A DNA stretch of 64,000 nucleotides from IMG/VR virus record IMGVR_UViG_3300017917_002918, positions 62,001-126,000 of that record; one strand, given 5' to 3'. The position numbers and the translations under genes are program-made. This document shows, piece by piece, positions 54,721 to 62,809 of the stretch. Source of the DNA: a virus. The notes beneath the pieces are model-generated. The model was not told the origin of the DNA. It did not search any database and saw only the letters and a list, made by a program, of their open reading frames with translations. Within the stretch, counting starts at the first letter, position 1, and each line of letters starts with the position of its first letter.

Positions 54721-55874
54721 TTATAATCTCTTAAATTTAATGAAGCATTATGGTCTCTGTCATGAATTACTCCACAAGAAGGACATATCCATTCTCTATC
54801 ATTTAAATTTAATGCCTTATTTATATATCCACAATCATGACAAGTTTTAGAACTTGGATACCATCGACTCACAACTCTAACTTCAGTGTTATTCCATTTG
54901 CTCTTGTATTGCAATTGTAGTCTAAACTCATATAATGATTGTTGTTGTATTGCTTTTGATAAGTGCTTGTTCTTCATCATACCTTTGATATTCAAGTCTT
55001 CAATTACAATAAAGCTTGGTTTTCGCTTTATTATTTCAGAAGTTACTTGATGATTATAGTTATTCCTAGTTCCATTTAATTTATGTTGTACAGTTTTGAT
55101 TTTTTTTTCAAGTTTAATTATATTTTTAGTTTTTACAAACTTTACACCATCTTTGTTTTCTTCATATTTTCTTGACACTTGACGTTGTAATCTTTTCTTT
55201 TGTTTTTCAAGTTTTCTAATCTTATCAGATTTATTTATATTTTTATAAGTTATATTATCTGAGCATATAGCAAGATCTTTAATTCCAACATCAATACCAA
55301 TTCCATCATTTTGAGGTGTTTCAAGATTATCAGGGAATTCAACACCAACACTTATGAACCAATGTAAACCATCGTGAGATACTCTAGGATTTACATATTT
55401 AACATCTTTCCCGAAAGGAATTCTATTATGTTCAGCTAATCTTACCCAGTTTAATTTCTGCTTGTTTTTCTTGGAACTTTTAGCAAATCCTTCGAATTTA
55501 ACATGTGTAGCGTTAAACTGTATTTTTATATTGTCTTGATAAAATTTGGGTGGAGATTTCTTACGACTTTTAAATTTAGGGAATTTTGCTAATCCTTTAA
55601 AGAATTTTTGATATGCAATACAGGCATCTTTAATTGCTTGTTTTGATACATTATTAGAAGTATCGTTTAGCCACTTAAATTCTTCGATTTTCTTCAATTG
55701 TGTGAACTCTTTTCTTAAATCATTGTCACTTATAAATTTACCACCATTATCATAATTCTCTTTTTCTCTTGCCAGTGCCCAATTATAAGCGAATCTCTTG
55801 ACTCCTGCGTTTTGAAACATTAGTGTATTTTGCTTGTTATTAGGTACTAGCATTACTTTCATTCCCTTTATCAT
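54702..55874 (-). CDS. tnpB: TnpB RNA-guided nuclease of IS607 type, 390 aa
   Basis: TnpB is an RNA-guided DNA nuclease that favours element maintenance. It has a RuvC-like site: GIDVGIKDL (first Asp), FIVIEDLNIKG (Glu) and DHNASLNL (last Asp). A four-Cys zinc ribbon (CHDCGY...CPSCG) lies between the second and third. The start at 55,874 (MIKGMKVMLVPNNKQNT) lies behind AAGGAG and overlaps the tnpA end by 35 bases. The N-terminal helical RNA-binding region (FAYNWALAREKENYDNGGKF) is complete, so the protein is full length and probably active. Confidence 0.9.
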   Translation of the reverse strand: MIKGMKVMLVPNNKQNTLMFQNAGVKRFAYNWALAREKENYDNGGKFISDNDLRKEFTQLKKIEEFKWLNDTSNNVSKQAIKDACIAYQKFFKGLAKFPKFKSRKKSPPKFYQDNIKIQFNATHVKFEGFAKSSKKNKQKLNWVRLAEHNRIPFGKDVKYVNPRVSHDGLHWFISVGVEFPDNLETPQNDGIGIDVGIKDLAICSDNITYKNINKSDKIRKLEKQKKRLQRQVSRKYEENKDGVKFVKTKNIIKLEKKIKTVQHKLNGTRNNYNHQVTSEIIKRKPSFIVIEDLNIKGMMKNKHLSKAIQQQSLYEFRLQLQYKSKWNNTEVRVVSRWYPSSKTCHDCGYINKALNLNDREWICPSCGVIHDRDHNASLNLRDYNEYKIA

Positions 55875-56493
55875 CGTTTTCATCTCCTTCCTCAATTAAT
55901 ACATCAATCATTTTTCTAGCCTTATTGGCTCTTTTACCCTGCAATCTACAACTAAATACTGTAACTATTTGAATTAAATCTTCTACCAATTCCTGTTGTT
56001 CTGTTTTTTCCGTACTATCTAATATTTCAATTTCACAACCATTTAAATTCGCTATATATTCTACTAATTCGAAACCAAATCTCAAAAGTCTATCTTTATA
56101 GAGAATTACTATTTTATCTATCTCTTTGTTATTTATTTTTTTTAGCAAATCTCTAAGTCCCCTTTTTTTATAATTAATACCACTTCCAATATCAGTTATG
56201 ATATCATAAGGTTTGTTAAGAGAGTCTAGATATCTTGTCATGTTTTCAACTTGTCTAGCTAAGTCGTCTTTTTGCTTGTTTGAAGACACTCTACAATAAC
56301 CAATTATTACTTTGGGTTTTGTTGTGTCATCGCTAATATTTAAAACTTCTTTTAATTGTTCATGTGAATAATACCTATATCCACCTGCTCCAGTGTGATT
56401 GGGTTTTAATTTTCCCGAAGAATCCCAATTTCTCAATGTTTGTGGTGTTCTTCCTATAAGTTTGGAAAATTCATGTATGCTATAATACTTCAT
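55840..56493 (-). CDS. tnpA: IS607 TnpA serine recombinase (transposase), 217 aa
   Basis: The start at 56,493 (MKYYSIHEFSKLIGRTPQTLRNWDSSGKL) follows GAGGTGATAATT. An N-terminal MerR-like helix-turn-helix (residues 1-45) is followed by a small serine recombinase domain with the nucleophile in GYCRVSSNKQKDDLARQ and the arginine region YKDRLLRFGFELVEY. This HTH-first arrangement defines IS607 TnpA. It is intact. Confidence 0.9.
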   Translation of the reverse strand: MKYYSIHEFSKLIGRTPQTLRNWDSSGKLKPNHTGAGGYRYYSHEQLKEVLNISDDTTKPKVIIGYCRVSSNKQKDDLARQVENMTRYLDSLNKPYDIITDIGSGINYKKRGLRDLLKKINNKEIDKIVILYKDRLLRFGFELVEYIANLNGCEIEILDSTEKTEQQELVEDLIQIVTVFSCRLQGKRANKARKMIDVLIEEGDENDDKGNESNAST

Positions 56494-56513
56494 AATTATC
56501 ACCTCATAAATAT

Positions 56514-56542
56514 ATTGTAGCATACATGTTATAATTTGTCAA
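56514..56542 (-). promoter_or_regulatory. tnpA promoter inside the IS607 left end
   Basis: Minus strand TTGACA (56,537-56,542), 17 bases, TACAAT (56,514-56,519), next to the terminal repeat. Confidence 0.75.
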
Positions 56543-56567
56543 GTATTTTTATAACTTTTTATAACTT

Positions 56568-57339
56568 ATTTAAAACAGTCGACCACCTCTCATGTTTATA
56601 ATGCAATTATTTAACTTATAAATTAATAATAACATACTTATTATTATTATATTGTCAATATAATTTTATACATTTTTATAAATTAATTTTAATTAATATA
56701 AAGTCCATCTTTTATCGGATAATTTAAAAATACAACTCTTGCAGGACAAGAGTTGTAGGTGTGGGAATTACTGTAATTAATGTGGATGAGATGGATTTGG
56801 ATTAAATTGGAAGTGAAATTTCTAGATTTGTGAGTTATGATTTAGGTCAAAACTTTGCAAAAATAGTAGTACGCAAGAACATAGTAATAGCAAGGTTATT
56901 CATAATTGTGTTATTATATATCATTGATCTTTAATCCTAACACTACTCTAACACATACGTATCAATGGTTATGGAGTGAAAAACGATAAACATATACTTG
57001 TCCCCTCGTGGTAGTTCAAAGTCAAGTACAGCTTTGCACAGCGTAAATGCCTTGGTGGCATTTCCTCGTAGCATTATAAATGCTCTGTGGCGCATTTATA
57101 ATATATACTATTAACTTTTTCTTTCGTCCGTGGAATCCGATGAATGAAGGAATATAATAAATGGATAATTGCACGAAGTGCAAACCAAGCCCATGGGGCG
57201 CGGTAGAACGATTCTTGCTATTGTTGTATTAAATCCGATACCAATTTTCTATTTTTTCAATTTAACTTAATTTACCCCCTCAAAATAGGAAATTACTATT
57301 ATATAGTGTTTTCCTAAAACAGGGGGGTAAATTAAAAAA
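56568..57339. other. Non-coding, structure-rich region between the IS607 element and the helicase gene
   Basis: No credible gene lies in these 770 bases. It contains the orphaned promoter/RBS (TTGACA at 56,653-56,658 and GAGAGGTGG near 56,590) of the IS-split gene. It also holds several perfect hairpins: AAATGCC/GGCATTT (57,045-57,063), an 11-bp ATTATAAATGC/GCATTTATAAT (57,073-57,102) and TTGCAC/GTGCAA (57,169-57,183). A long imperfect palindrome (57,267-57,336; AATTTACCCCC/GGGGGTAAATT with inner AGGAAA/TTTCCT) completes it. It could be a structured RNA or an origin/transfer region. Confidence 0.5.
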
Positions 57340-59010
57340 TCATTCAATAAGTTTCATTATTTTCCATGCACTTTTATATTTTTTCTTTTTTCCATCAATA
57401 ATTCTACTGGTTTCAAATTCTTTAATAGTAAAATTACTATTTATTTCATTTAAATAACTGTTGAGTGTATCAATATTTTTCAATAACTTAATATTATTAT
57501 TTTTAATATTAGAATTATGTGTATCGATTAAATTTATTTTATTTATTAATTCATTCCTATCTTTTGATTCTAACATTACGTGACCGACTATAGAATCAAG
57601 ATATTGTTCAAGACTTTCTAATTCTTCGTTGTCATAAGTATTAGCTATCCAATTATTTTCCATATATCTTCCTCCAATCCATGATAACTGCTCACGAATA
57701 AAAACATTACCATCAATTTCTTTAAATTTCTTTATCATATTTTCGCAAAAATCCTTCAATTTCAAATGTGACAATAAAACCAATCTATTAATTTCCCACT
57801 TTTTGCGTTCTGTTCCTTGTTGTGCCAAATGATCCTCCACAACATAGAATAATCCTTTTGCTAAGTTATGATAGCCTCTATCATACTTCTCAGCAAATTT
57901 TAGTTTATTATCCCTGTACTCTTTTAATTGTCGTTCAGCAGGTTTAATACTAAGATTCAATATTGATTGAAACGTTCGGGCATCTCTTTTCTTTATGTAT
58001 AAATTAACTCTATCAGGATTATTAATATCAATTCTTTTCCTACCAAAGAATTGAATGAAATCAACCTTATTAATACTAATTATGACTATGTGTTTAACTC
58101 GTGGATCTTTAATGTTAACTCCATTATCTAATGCTTTAGTTGCAATTAAACATTTACATTCAAAGAATGATTGTTCAATTATAGTTTCCCTAGTTAATTC
58201 ACACATATGATCTGCATAATTATTATCTTCAGCACAAACAAATTTTGAACCCTTGATCCTGTTTAATAGTGTAATTGCGGTAGTATTAGAGTCAATAAAT
58301 ATCAACCATTTGTCACCAGAAGTATCGTTATTAATAGTGTTTATTATGTCATCATTGTGTTTGAAATAGAATGTATCCACATATGAATAATCTCTTCCAG
58401 TTGAATACTCATACAACTTGTGATTCTTGCATTGTTCACTGAAAAATTTAATCACAGAACCCTTCAAATTATCCATTGTTGCAGATATAAAGATAGATAT
58501 AACTTTATTATTATATTTTCTCATATAATCGAAAAAGAATATATCTGTCATTTCATTAAATGATGCATCTTGAAACACATAATGAGCCTCATCAAATACA
58601 ATATAATCGTATTCAAAGGGCTTTTCATAATCAAATATAATCTGTTCATTATTAGGAGTATTGTGTATAGATTTGTTATATTTTGATTGATATAGATCTG
58701 TAGTTATTTTTTGATAGGATGTAACAGTAATAGAACCTAATCCACTCATCTTTCTTAACTCGTCTTTGGGTAGAGTTATGCCATATTCGGCAAATAGATC
58801 AGTCTTGATTTGATCCTTTAGGTTAATACGGTTACATATGTATAGAATTGATTTGTCATTTGATTCAGCATAGTTTTTTAATTTGTTTATTATGAAGTTT
58901 GATTTACCTGTTCCAGTTTGGGAATCTATAATTATATAGTCTCCTTGATTCCATTGTTTGTATTCTTCACCAATAACTTCTGAAACATATTTTAGATTTA
59001 GTTTAGTCAA
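57340..59010 (-). CDS. DEAD/DEAH-box helicase, 556 aa
   Basis: Walker A is SQTGTGKSNFIINKL (residues 30-44), motif II VFDEAHYVFQ and motif III FISATMDNL. The second RecA lobe has IATKALDNGVNIKDPRVKHIVIISINKVDFIQFFGRKRID, ending in a QxxGRxxR motif VI. The C-terminal 200 residues (coiled and charged) are unusual. Such proteins are common in large Bacillota plasmids and phages and are assumed to act in replication or transfer. A 33-base gap separates it from the DUF5659-like gene. Confidence 0.85.
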   Translation of the reverse strand: MTKLNLKYVSEVIGEEYKQWNQGDYIIIDSQTGTGKSNFIINKLKNYAESNDKSILYICNRINLKDQIKTDLFAEYGITLPKDELRKMSGLGSITVTSYQKITTDLYQSKYNKSIHNTPNNEQIIFDYEKPFEYDYIVFDEAHYVFQDASFNEMTDIFFFDYMRKYNNKVISIFISATMDNLKGSVIKFFSEQCKNHKLYEYSTGRDYSYVDTFYFKHNDDIINTINNDTSGDKWLIFIDSNTTAITLLNRIKGSKFVCAEDNNYADHMCELTRETIIEQSFFECKCLIATKALDNGVNIKDPRVKHIVIISINKVDFIQFFGRKRIDINNPDRVNLYIKKRDARTFQSILNLSIKPAERQLKEYRDNKLKFAEKYDRGYHNLAKGLFYVVEDHLAQQGTERKKWEINRLVLLSHLKLKDFCENMIKKFKEIDGNVFIREQLSWIGGRYMENNWIANTYDNEELESLEQYLDSIVGHVMLESKDRNELINKINLIDTHNSNIKNNNIKLLKNIDTLNSYLNEINSNFTIKEFETSRIIDGKKKKYKSAWKIMKLIE

Positions 59011-59043
59011 GTGTATTCTCCTTTTTGTTTTACTGTTTAATAG

Positions 59044-59241
59044 TTACGGTTTTTTATTAAGACTCTCCATCATTAATTCTCTTATATTACCTTCTTCGCG
59101 AAATGCAAATACCGTTCTTGCAGGATCATATTTATCAGGCTTGATATCTACAATTGTAAAACCCAGCTTTAATAATTGTCGTGCAAGTCGTGATGTGAAA
59201 ATTAAAATTACTTTTTCGTTATTCAAAGTAACTGAAGCCAT
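59044..59241 (-). CDS. DUF5659-like protein, 65 aa
   Basis: MASVTLNNEKVILIFTSRLARQLLKLGFTIVDIKPDKYDPARTVFAF... fits the small plasmid/phage family with the core FTSRxARxLLKxGFxIVDIKPxKxxPxxTVFxF. AGGAGG lies upstream. The function of the family is unknown; it is often next to replication genes. Confidence 0.7.
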   Translation of the reverse strand: MASVTLNNEKVILIFTSRLARQLLKLGFTIVDIKPDKYDPARTVFAFREEGNIRELMMESLNKKP

Positions 59242-59376
59242 TTGTAAATCCTCCTTGTTTGTGTACTTTTTGTTTGAGACATTATAATTTAATTACCTAC
59301 CAATCAAATTAACCACTTTCTTCCATATATCTATATAACAAAAATTAGAGAAAAGATTATACTTTCCCCTAATTAT

Positions 59377-59405
59377 AGTATAGCACACTTTTTATAATTT
59401 GTCAA
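59377..59405 (-). promoter_or_regulatory. Strong promoter of the DUF5659-like/helicase genes
   Basis: Minus strand TTGACA (59,400-59,405), 17 bases, TATACT (59,377-59,382). It is the only promoter in the roughly 240-base gap. Confidence 0.75.
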
Positions 59406-59487
59406 GTGTTTTATGCCCTTGTCATAAATTGATTACATACAAATAAATTCAATTGTCAAGTTTCTAGTTTTTCATATTCCAATGCTA

Positions 59488-59790
59488 TTATCTCCTCAAA
59501 TAATTAATTGAATAAGCATCTGCACAACTTACACCATTGTCTGGAGCATTAACATTACCTCTTGCATGTTTAGCAGGCTTTGCGTAGCAAGCAGGTTTGA
59601 ATATGTCACCAGTTTCTTTGTCTATAAACGCATAAACTGAATCTTGACCATATACAGTTTTGATTACTTTGTAATACTTCTTACCCAATGTTACAGTAAG
59701 TGTTGCAGGGGATGTTGTGTAAACAAGGTCAATCTTCTCTTGTACACCTGCTATAAATTTTTTAACATTATCATATAATTCTGTGTTCAT
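59488..59790 (-). CDS. Plasmid/phage hypothetical protein, 100 aa
   Basis: MNTELYDNVKKFIAGVQEKIDLVYTTSPATLTVTLGKKYYKVIKT... ends FKPACYAKPAKHARGNVNAPDNGVSCADAYSINYLRR. The segment YFKPAxYAxPAKHARGNIN...G.DAY is conserved in hypothetical proteins from mobile elements. Function unknown. GGAGGT lies upstream. Confidence 0.65.
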   Translation of the reverse strand: MNTELYDNVKKFIAGVQEKIDLVYTTSPATLTVTLGKKYYKVIKTVYGQDSVYAFIDKETGDIFKPACYAKPAKHARGNVNAPDNGVSCADAYSINYLRR

Positions 59791-59947
59791 GATTCATACC
59801 TCCAATATATTAGTAATTATAATTTAATTAATAAACACATTTTAGATGCTACTCGACCTCACACAAGGTCACAGGAGCAATTTATTTTACATTGACGTAA
59901 ATTCATACTATTTATTATGTCGATGGATTATACGGTCAATTATGATT

Positions 59948-60658
59948 CTAGTCACGTTGTGACTTCCTAAATGGTAATAGTAATATATCCTGCATTGATG
60001 ACGTAATGAATACTGGATTAACTGGGCTATTAGCAGGTAAATGTAATGTTAGTGTCTTGTCTGTAATTAAGTCTACAGCATCGATCAATAGCTTTAAGTC
60101 ATATGTGTAATCCGAATGTGGTTGCTGATATTTTCGTGATTCATTTGTGTATTTAACATTTATAGTTGAGTGAATTGGTTCTGAATTTGCAATTAGTGAT
60201 TTATCAATTTTCGGTAAATCTAATTCAAATGAAATAGGAATTTCTAGATTTATAATTCTTCCATAATCTGAAATTTCTGAATTTTCAATTTCTAGATTTA
60301 CAAGTTTTCTTGATTTTCTGTGTACCTTGTTTAGTTGCTTCAGATTATCTTGTAACATTGTTAATAGTTCTCGCTTGTCAAAGGTAATTTGGAATGGATT
60401 ACCTGTGTCTAGATTAGCCTTGACATTTATTATAGTGTAGTTCATAAGGCTTTGCATTTCCTTGTCCTCAATTCGGGTATAGTCATTCTTTGTGTTATCC
60501 TTATAGCACATAGCCATCATGAATCTATTGGATGCAATGTAGTATGACTCAGACTCATGTACATGTTGTAACATCGGGAGCTTGGGATCTTCTACTGTTA
60601 TTTTGCTTAGTTTCTTGATCATACGATCGTGTGCTGTTCTGTTAGTGTTATTTGTCAT
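59948..60658 (-). CDS. Possible sliding-clamp-like protein, 236 aa
   Basis: The sequence lacks cysteine clusters and has a strand-helix pattern. Its C-terminus (YDLKLLIDAVDLITDKTLTLHLPANSPVNPVFITSSMQDILLLPFRKS) looks like the last domain of DNA polymerase beta clamps (L-x-x-A-L-x-x-x...P-V-x-I...L-V-L-P-x-R). The earlier ITFDKRELLTMLQDNLKQL would be a second clamp-like unit, giving two of three clamp domains. If so it would be a processivity factor for replication. Assigned by pattern only. It overlaps the 60,648 gene. Confidence 0.45.
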   Translation of the reverse strand: MTNNTNRTAHDRMIKKLSKITVEDPKLPMLQHVHESESYYIASNRFMMAMCYKDNTKNDYTRIEDKEMQSLMNYTIINVKANLDTGNPFQITFDKRELLTMLQDNLKQLNKVHRKSRKLVNLEIENSEISDYGRIINLEIPISFELDLPKIDKSLIANSEPIHSTINVKYTNESRKYQQPHSDYTYDLKLLIDAVDLITDKTLTLHLPANSPVNPVFITSSMQDILLLPFRKSQRD

Positions 60659-60905
60659 TTTCGTTTACCTCCGCAGGTGTAGTAAATACTGGTACTTCTT
60701 GTGATACTGATATTGTTGGATTAGCTGTTTTAGCATAGTGTAATATCTCTTGCTCTATTTCTATTGGTAATGTGTCATAGAACTTCACTTCCCTATCAGC
60801 AGATATATGAGCTATTCTTTTGTAATCACCATGTTGTGTCTCTAGTGAGTTCCAAACTGTAATGCCATTTCCAAAGTGTCCATAACCTAATTTATATTGT
60901 GTCAT
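60648..60905 (-). CDS. Mobile-element hypothetical protein, 85 aa
   Basis: MTQYKLGYGHFGNGITVWNSLETQHGDYKRIAHISADREVKFYDTLP... contains the family core YKLGxGHxGNGITVWxxxxxxxGDYxxIAHIxxDRxVxYYD, widely found on plasmids and phages. Function unknown. It overlaps both neighbours, indicating one operon. Confidence 0.7.
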   Translation of the reverse strand: MTQYKLGYGHFGNGITVWNSLETQHGDYKRIAHISADREVKFYDTLPIEIEQEILHYAKTANPTISVSQEVPVFTTPAEVNENDK

Positions 60906-61173
60906 TGTCGTTTCCTCCTGTTCTTGTTATAAATTTTCCAGTAGAATCACCAAGTACAATTGGTGTTGTCTTTCTCATCTTCTTCTTATACAGTCTACCA
61001 TGTGAGTCCTCAGTTTCAAGTTCCAAAGTCTTGGATGTGACTGCTGTTATGTTAATGATTTTTGCCAAGTAGCCAAAATTATATACTCTGTAATCACCCA
61101 CTTGTGCATATTGTGCTTCTGTAGCAGGACACGAACCAATTGACTGTAACTGTACTGACTTGGTATTTGTCAT
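60892..61173 (-). CDS. Hypothetical protein, 93 aa
   Basis: The start at 61,173 (MTNTKSVQLQSIGSCPATEAQY) lies behind TGGAGATGATAACA. It is a strand-rich protein (VGDYRVYNFGYLAKIINITAVTSKTLELETEDS) ending with charged residues. First gene of the minus-strand replication-type operon after the promoter at 61,219-61,247. Confidence 0.6.
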   Translation of the reverse strand: MTNTKSVQLQSIGSCPATEAQYAQVGDYRVYNFGYLAKIINITAVTSKTLELETEDSHGRLYKKKMRKTTPIVLGDSTGKFITRTGGNDNDTI

Positions 61174-61218
61174 TGTTATCATCTCCATTTCATATATTTA
61201 ATTTATGACTTTATATTT

Positions 61219-61247
61219 AGTTTAGCAGAGTTGAATTGTATTGTCAA
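61219..61247 (-). promoter_or_regulatory. Promoter of the 59.9-61.2 kb operon
   Basis: Minus strand TTGACA (61,242-61,247), 17 bases, TAAACT (61,219-61,224). Confidence 0.7.
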
Positions 61248-61382
61248 TATATTATTTGTAATTAATTTATAATTTATTCATTGTGGTATTGTTTGGTTGT
61301 ATTAGTTAGTGCTGTGTGAGCTTATACAAGGCTACAGAGGGATATATTATTAATTATATGTGAAAATATGTGGGTGAGAATT

Positions 61383-61500
61383 TTGGTTCTGTTCTATAGT
61401 GTGATATAGTTTAATTTTCGGTGGACGCAGAAACCGTTGCTGTTCTATAGGGGATAAATTGAAAAATGTGGGTCAAAAAAGCGTTGCTGTTCTGTAGGGC
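61383..61500. repeat. Three direct repeats of (G)TTGCTGTTCTATAGGG
   Basis: GTTCTATAG occurs at 61,391-61,399 and 61,442-61,450, with a variant GTTCTGTAG at 61,489-61,497. The second and third copies are preceded by CGTTGCT. The copies are 51 and 47 bp apart and are separated by similar AATGTGGGT stretches. Iteron-like. Confidence 0.6.
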
Positions 61501-61514
61501 AATTTTTTGTGATT

Positions 61515-61620
61515 GTCCTCCCTCCTACCCTGTGGGACGGCGTGCCGGTCGCCGGGGCTTGATGCAGCAGCTCCTGCCAGTATACGGGATACGATGTGAA
61601 CAAACGTTTAGGCTGCTGAT
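61515..61620. other. GC-rich island in an AT-rich element
   Basis: A run of about 100 bases starting with CCTCCCTCCTACCCTGTGGG and including GGCGTGCCGGTCGCC and GCAGCAGCTCCTGCC has about 60-65% G+C, far above the surroundings. GGCG/CGCC and CCGG/CCGG elements can fold. It may be a structured RNA, an origin element or recently acquired DNA. Confidence 0.5.
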
Positions 61621-61961
61621 CCAAGGGAAAATATATACAGATGTTTGGACAAATATATACATTGGAGCTATGGCAGGAGATCGGGAAAATACACTAGAAA
61701 CGGAAAATAAAATTGTATATATAAAGGAAGGAATACATATTTTTTTGATCTAGCAGAATCTATATAATTGTATGATGCAGTAATGGCAAGTTATACATGG
61801 TTATTTGATATAATGCATATTGATAAACATAAATAATAAATAATATGTATATAATGAAGCAATTAAATTATAATTATTGTGATATTGGATGAATAATTAA
61901 GATAATAAAAGGATATACTAGTTATATAATTGTAATTGTATTATATCGGGTAATATGTGGA

Positions 61962-61990
61962 TTGATGTATAAAATATAATAGTGTATTAT
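61962..61990 (+). promoter_or_regulatory. Promoter of the first plus-strand gene
   Basis: Plus strand TTGATG (61,962-61,967), 17 bases, TATTAT (61,985-61,990). It drives the gene at 62,115 with a leader of about 120 bases. Confidence 0.5.
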
Positions 61991-62114
61991 AAAAGAGTAG
62001 TAAATATTGTTGTTTGTTCTTTGAAAATTGAAAATTGTTTGATTGTGTCTTTAGTTTATAGCCTATTTTTTTTGTAATACATATAATTAAAATAAATAAT
62101 TGGAGGCGTAAACA

Positions 62115-62291
62115 ATGGATAGATGGGAACAAATATATGAAAATAGTGAAGAATCAAAAGCATTAGGTCGCTTTGAATTTGGTATGAAAGAATTAGAGAA
62201 ATTAATTAAACTAGTAAAAAGAGGTTTAATTAAAAAATCTGAATATAATAAGGCAAGAAAGGAAATTGAAACGCAATTATTAAGAATATAA
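62115..62291 (+). CDS. Small helical protein, 58 aa
   Basis: ATG at 62,115 follows TTGGAGG. MDRWEQIYENSEESKALGRF, then EFGMKELEKLIKLVKRGLIK, then KSEYNKARKEIETQLLRI is helical and charged. First plus-strand gene after the strand switch; the family is not recognised. Confidence 0.6.
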   Translation: MDRWEQIYENSEESKALGRFEFGMKELEKLIKLVKRGLIKKSEYNKARKEIETQLLRI

Positions 62292-62369
62292 TCTATTTTT
62301 TTTGAAATAGGTTATAAATTAAAGACATAATCAAAAAATAAAATAATATTTAATTTTTTAAAGATTATA

Positions 62370-62399
62370 TTGACAGTATATTATTATGTATGATATAAT
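62370..62399 (+). promoter_or_regulatory. Strong plus-strand promoter before a structured leader
   Basis: TTGACA (62,370-62,375), 18 bases, TATAAT (62,394-62,399). Confidence 0.8.
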
Positions 62400-62405
62400 G
62401 AAATA

Positions 62406-62500
62406 GTAAGTTAATGGTCAAACTACTGCAAGAGGTGACTTGCAGATCATCGGTCAATGTGGTGACGTAGGATCAACCGTCACAAAAAGTAATACATAAT
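62406..62500 (+). ncRNA. Structured 5' leader or small RNA with two hairpins
   Basis: Hairpin 1 is CTGCAAG/CTTGCAG with a 6-base loop (62,426-62,445). Hairpin 2 is GTGACG/CGTCAC (62,462-62,483). They are separated by ATCATCGGTCAATGTG and lie immediately after a strong promoter. It is followed by the first of two identical leaders. I cannot match it to a known riboswitch. Confidence 0.55.
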
Positions 62501-62530
62501 TAAATTATAATAGTAAAATCAATATTTTAT

Positions 62531-62571
62531 TAGGTCTAAAGACCTAGAAAGGGTAAAAGGTGGAATTATGA
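62531..62571 (+). repeat. First copy of a 41-nt translation-leader repeat
   Basis: TAGGTCTAAAGACCTAGAAA...GGTAAAAGGTGGAATTATGA, ending at the start of the 62,568 gene. An AGGTC/GACCT hairpin precedes the AAAGGTGG binding site. Identical to 62,769-62,809. Confidence 0.75.
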
Positions 62572-62771
62572 TGTACAAACTAAAACCCTATGAAAATTGC
62601 ATACAAAGGATAATAGATATTATAAGTGTAATTGAGTTGACTCGTGACTATACAAATGTATCAATTACTAACGAATGGGAGACAGAGACTCACGTATATG
62701 AGGAAATAGCATATACTAATGACATAATGCAACCACGACAATTTTATACAACAAAGTCAAAAAAAATATAG
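62568..62771 (+). CDS. Small hypothetical protein, 67 aa
   Basis: MMYKLKPYENCIQRIIDIISVIELTRDYTNVSITNEWETETHVYEE... begins in the repeated leader sequence with AAAGGTGG at proper spacing. An acidic alpha/beta-like protein with no recognised family. Its stop lies within the second copy of the leader repeat. Confidence 0.55.
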   Translation: MMYKLKPYENCIQRIIDIISVIELTRDYTNVSITNEWETETHVYEEIAYTNDIMQPRQFYTTKSKKI

Positions 62772-62809
62772 GTCTAAAGACCTAGAAAGGGTAAAAGGTG
62801 GAATTATGA
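62769..62809 (+). repeat. Second copy of the 41-nt translation-leader repeat
   Basis: Identical in sequence to 62,531-62,571 apart from its flanks, it positions the start of the 62,806 gene. The two copies make the messages share the same hairpin and binding site. Confidence 0.75.

Larger units (their letters stand above)
54546..56567 (-). mobile_element. Complete IS607-family element with inverted ends (2.0 kb)
   Basis: Tandem genes tnpA (serine recombinase) and tnpB (RuvC-type nuclease), in the IS607 order. The ends carry nearly identical 22-bp inverted repeats, themselves made of tandem AAGTTATAAAA units: 54,546-54,567 and 56,546-56,567, with 21 of 22 positions matching after inversion. 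Most IS607 elements have poorly defined ends, so clear TnpA-binding-like repeats help delimit this one. The element splits the 53,954 gene from its upstream signals. Confidence 0.85.
61174..62114. other. Intergenic strand-switch region with repeats and a GC-rich island
   Basis: Transcription diverges from here: minus to the left, plus to the right. No credible gene is present in the 940 bases; a 95-codon plus frame at 61,466-61,753 has no binding site and lies over the repeats and GC island. The region holds the minus promoter at 61,219-61,247, three direct repeats (61,383-61,500) and a GC-rich island (61,515-61,600). Very AT-rich DNA follows (61,740-62,100) with a plus promoter near its end. 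This combination resembles an origin or regulatory region. Confidence 0.5.

Noticed and set aside
61466-61753. 95-codon plus-strand frame over the GC-rich island
   Set aside because: No ribosome binding site. The frame begins inside the direct repeats and its product (cysteine- and arginine-rich start) looks like translated non-coding DNA.
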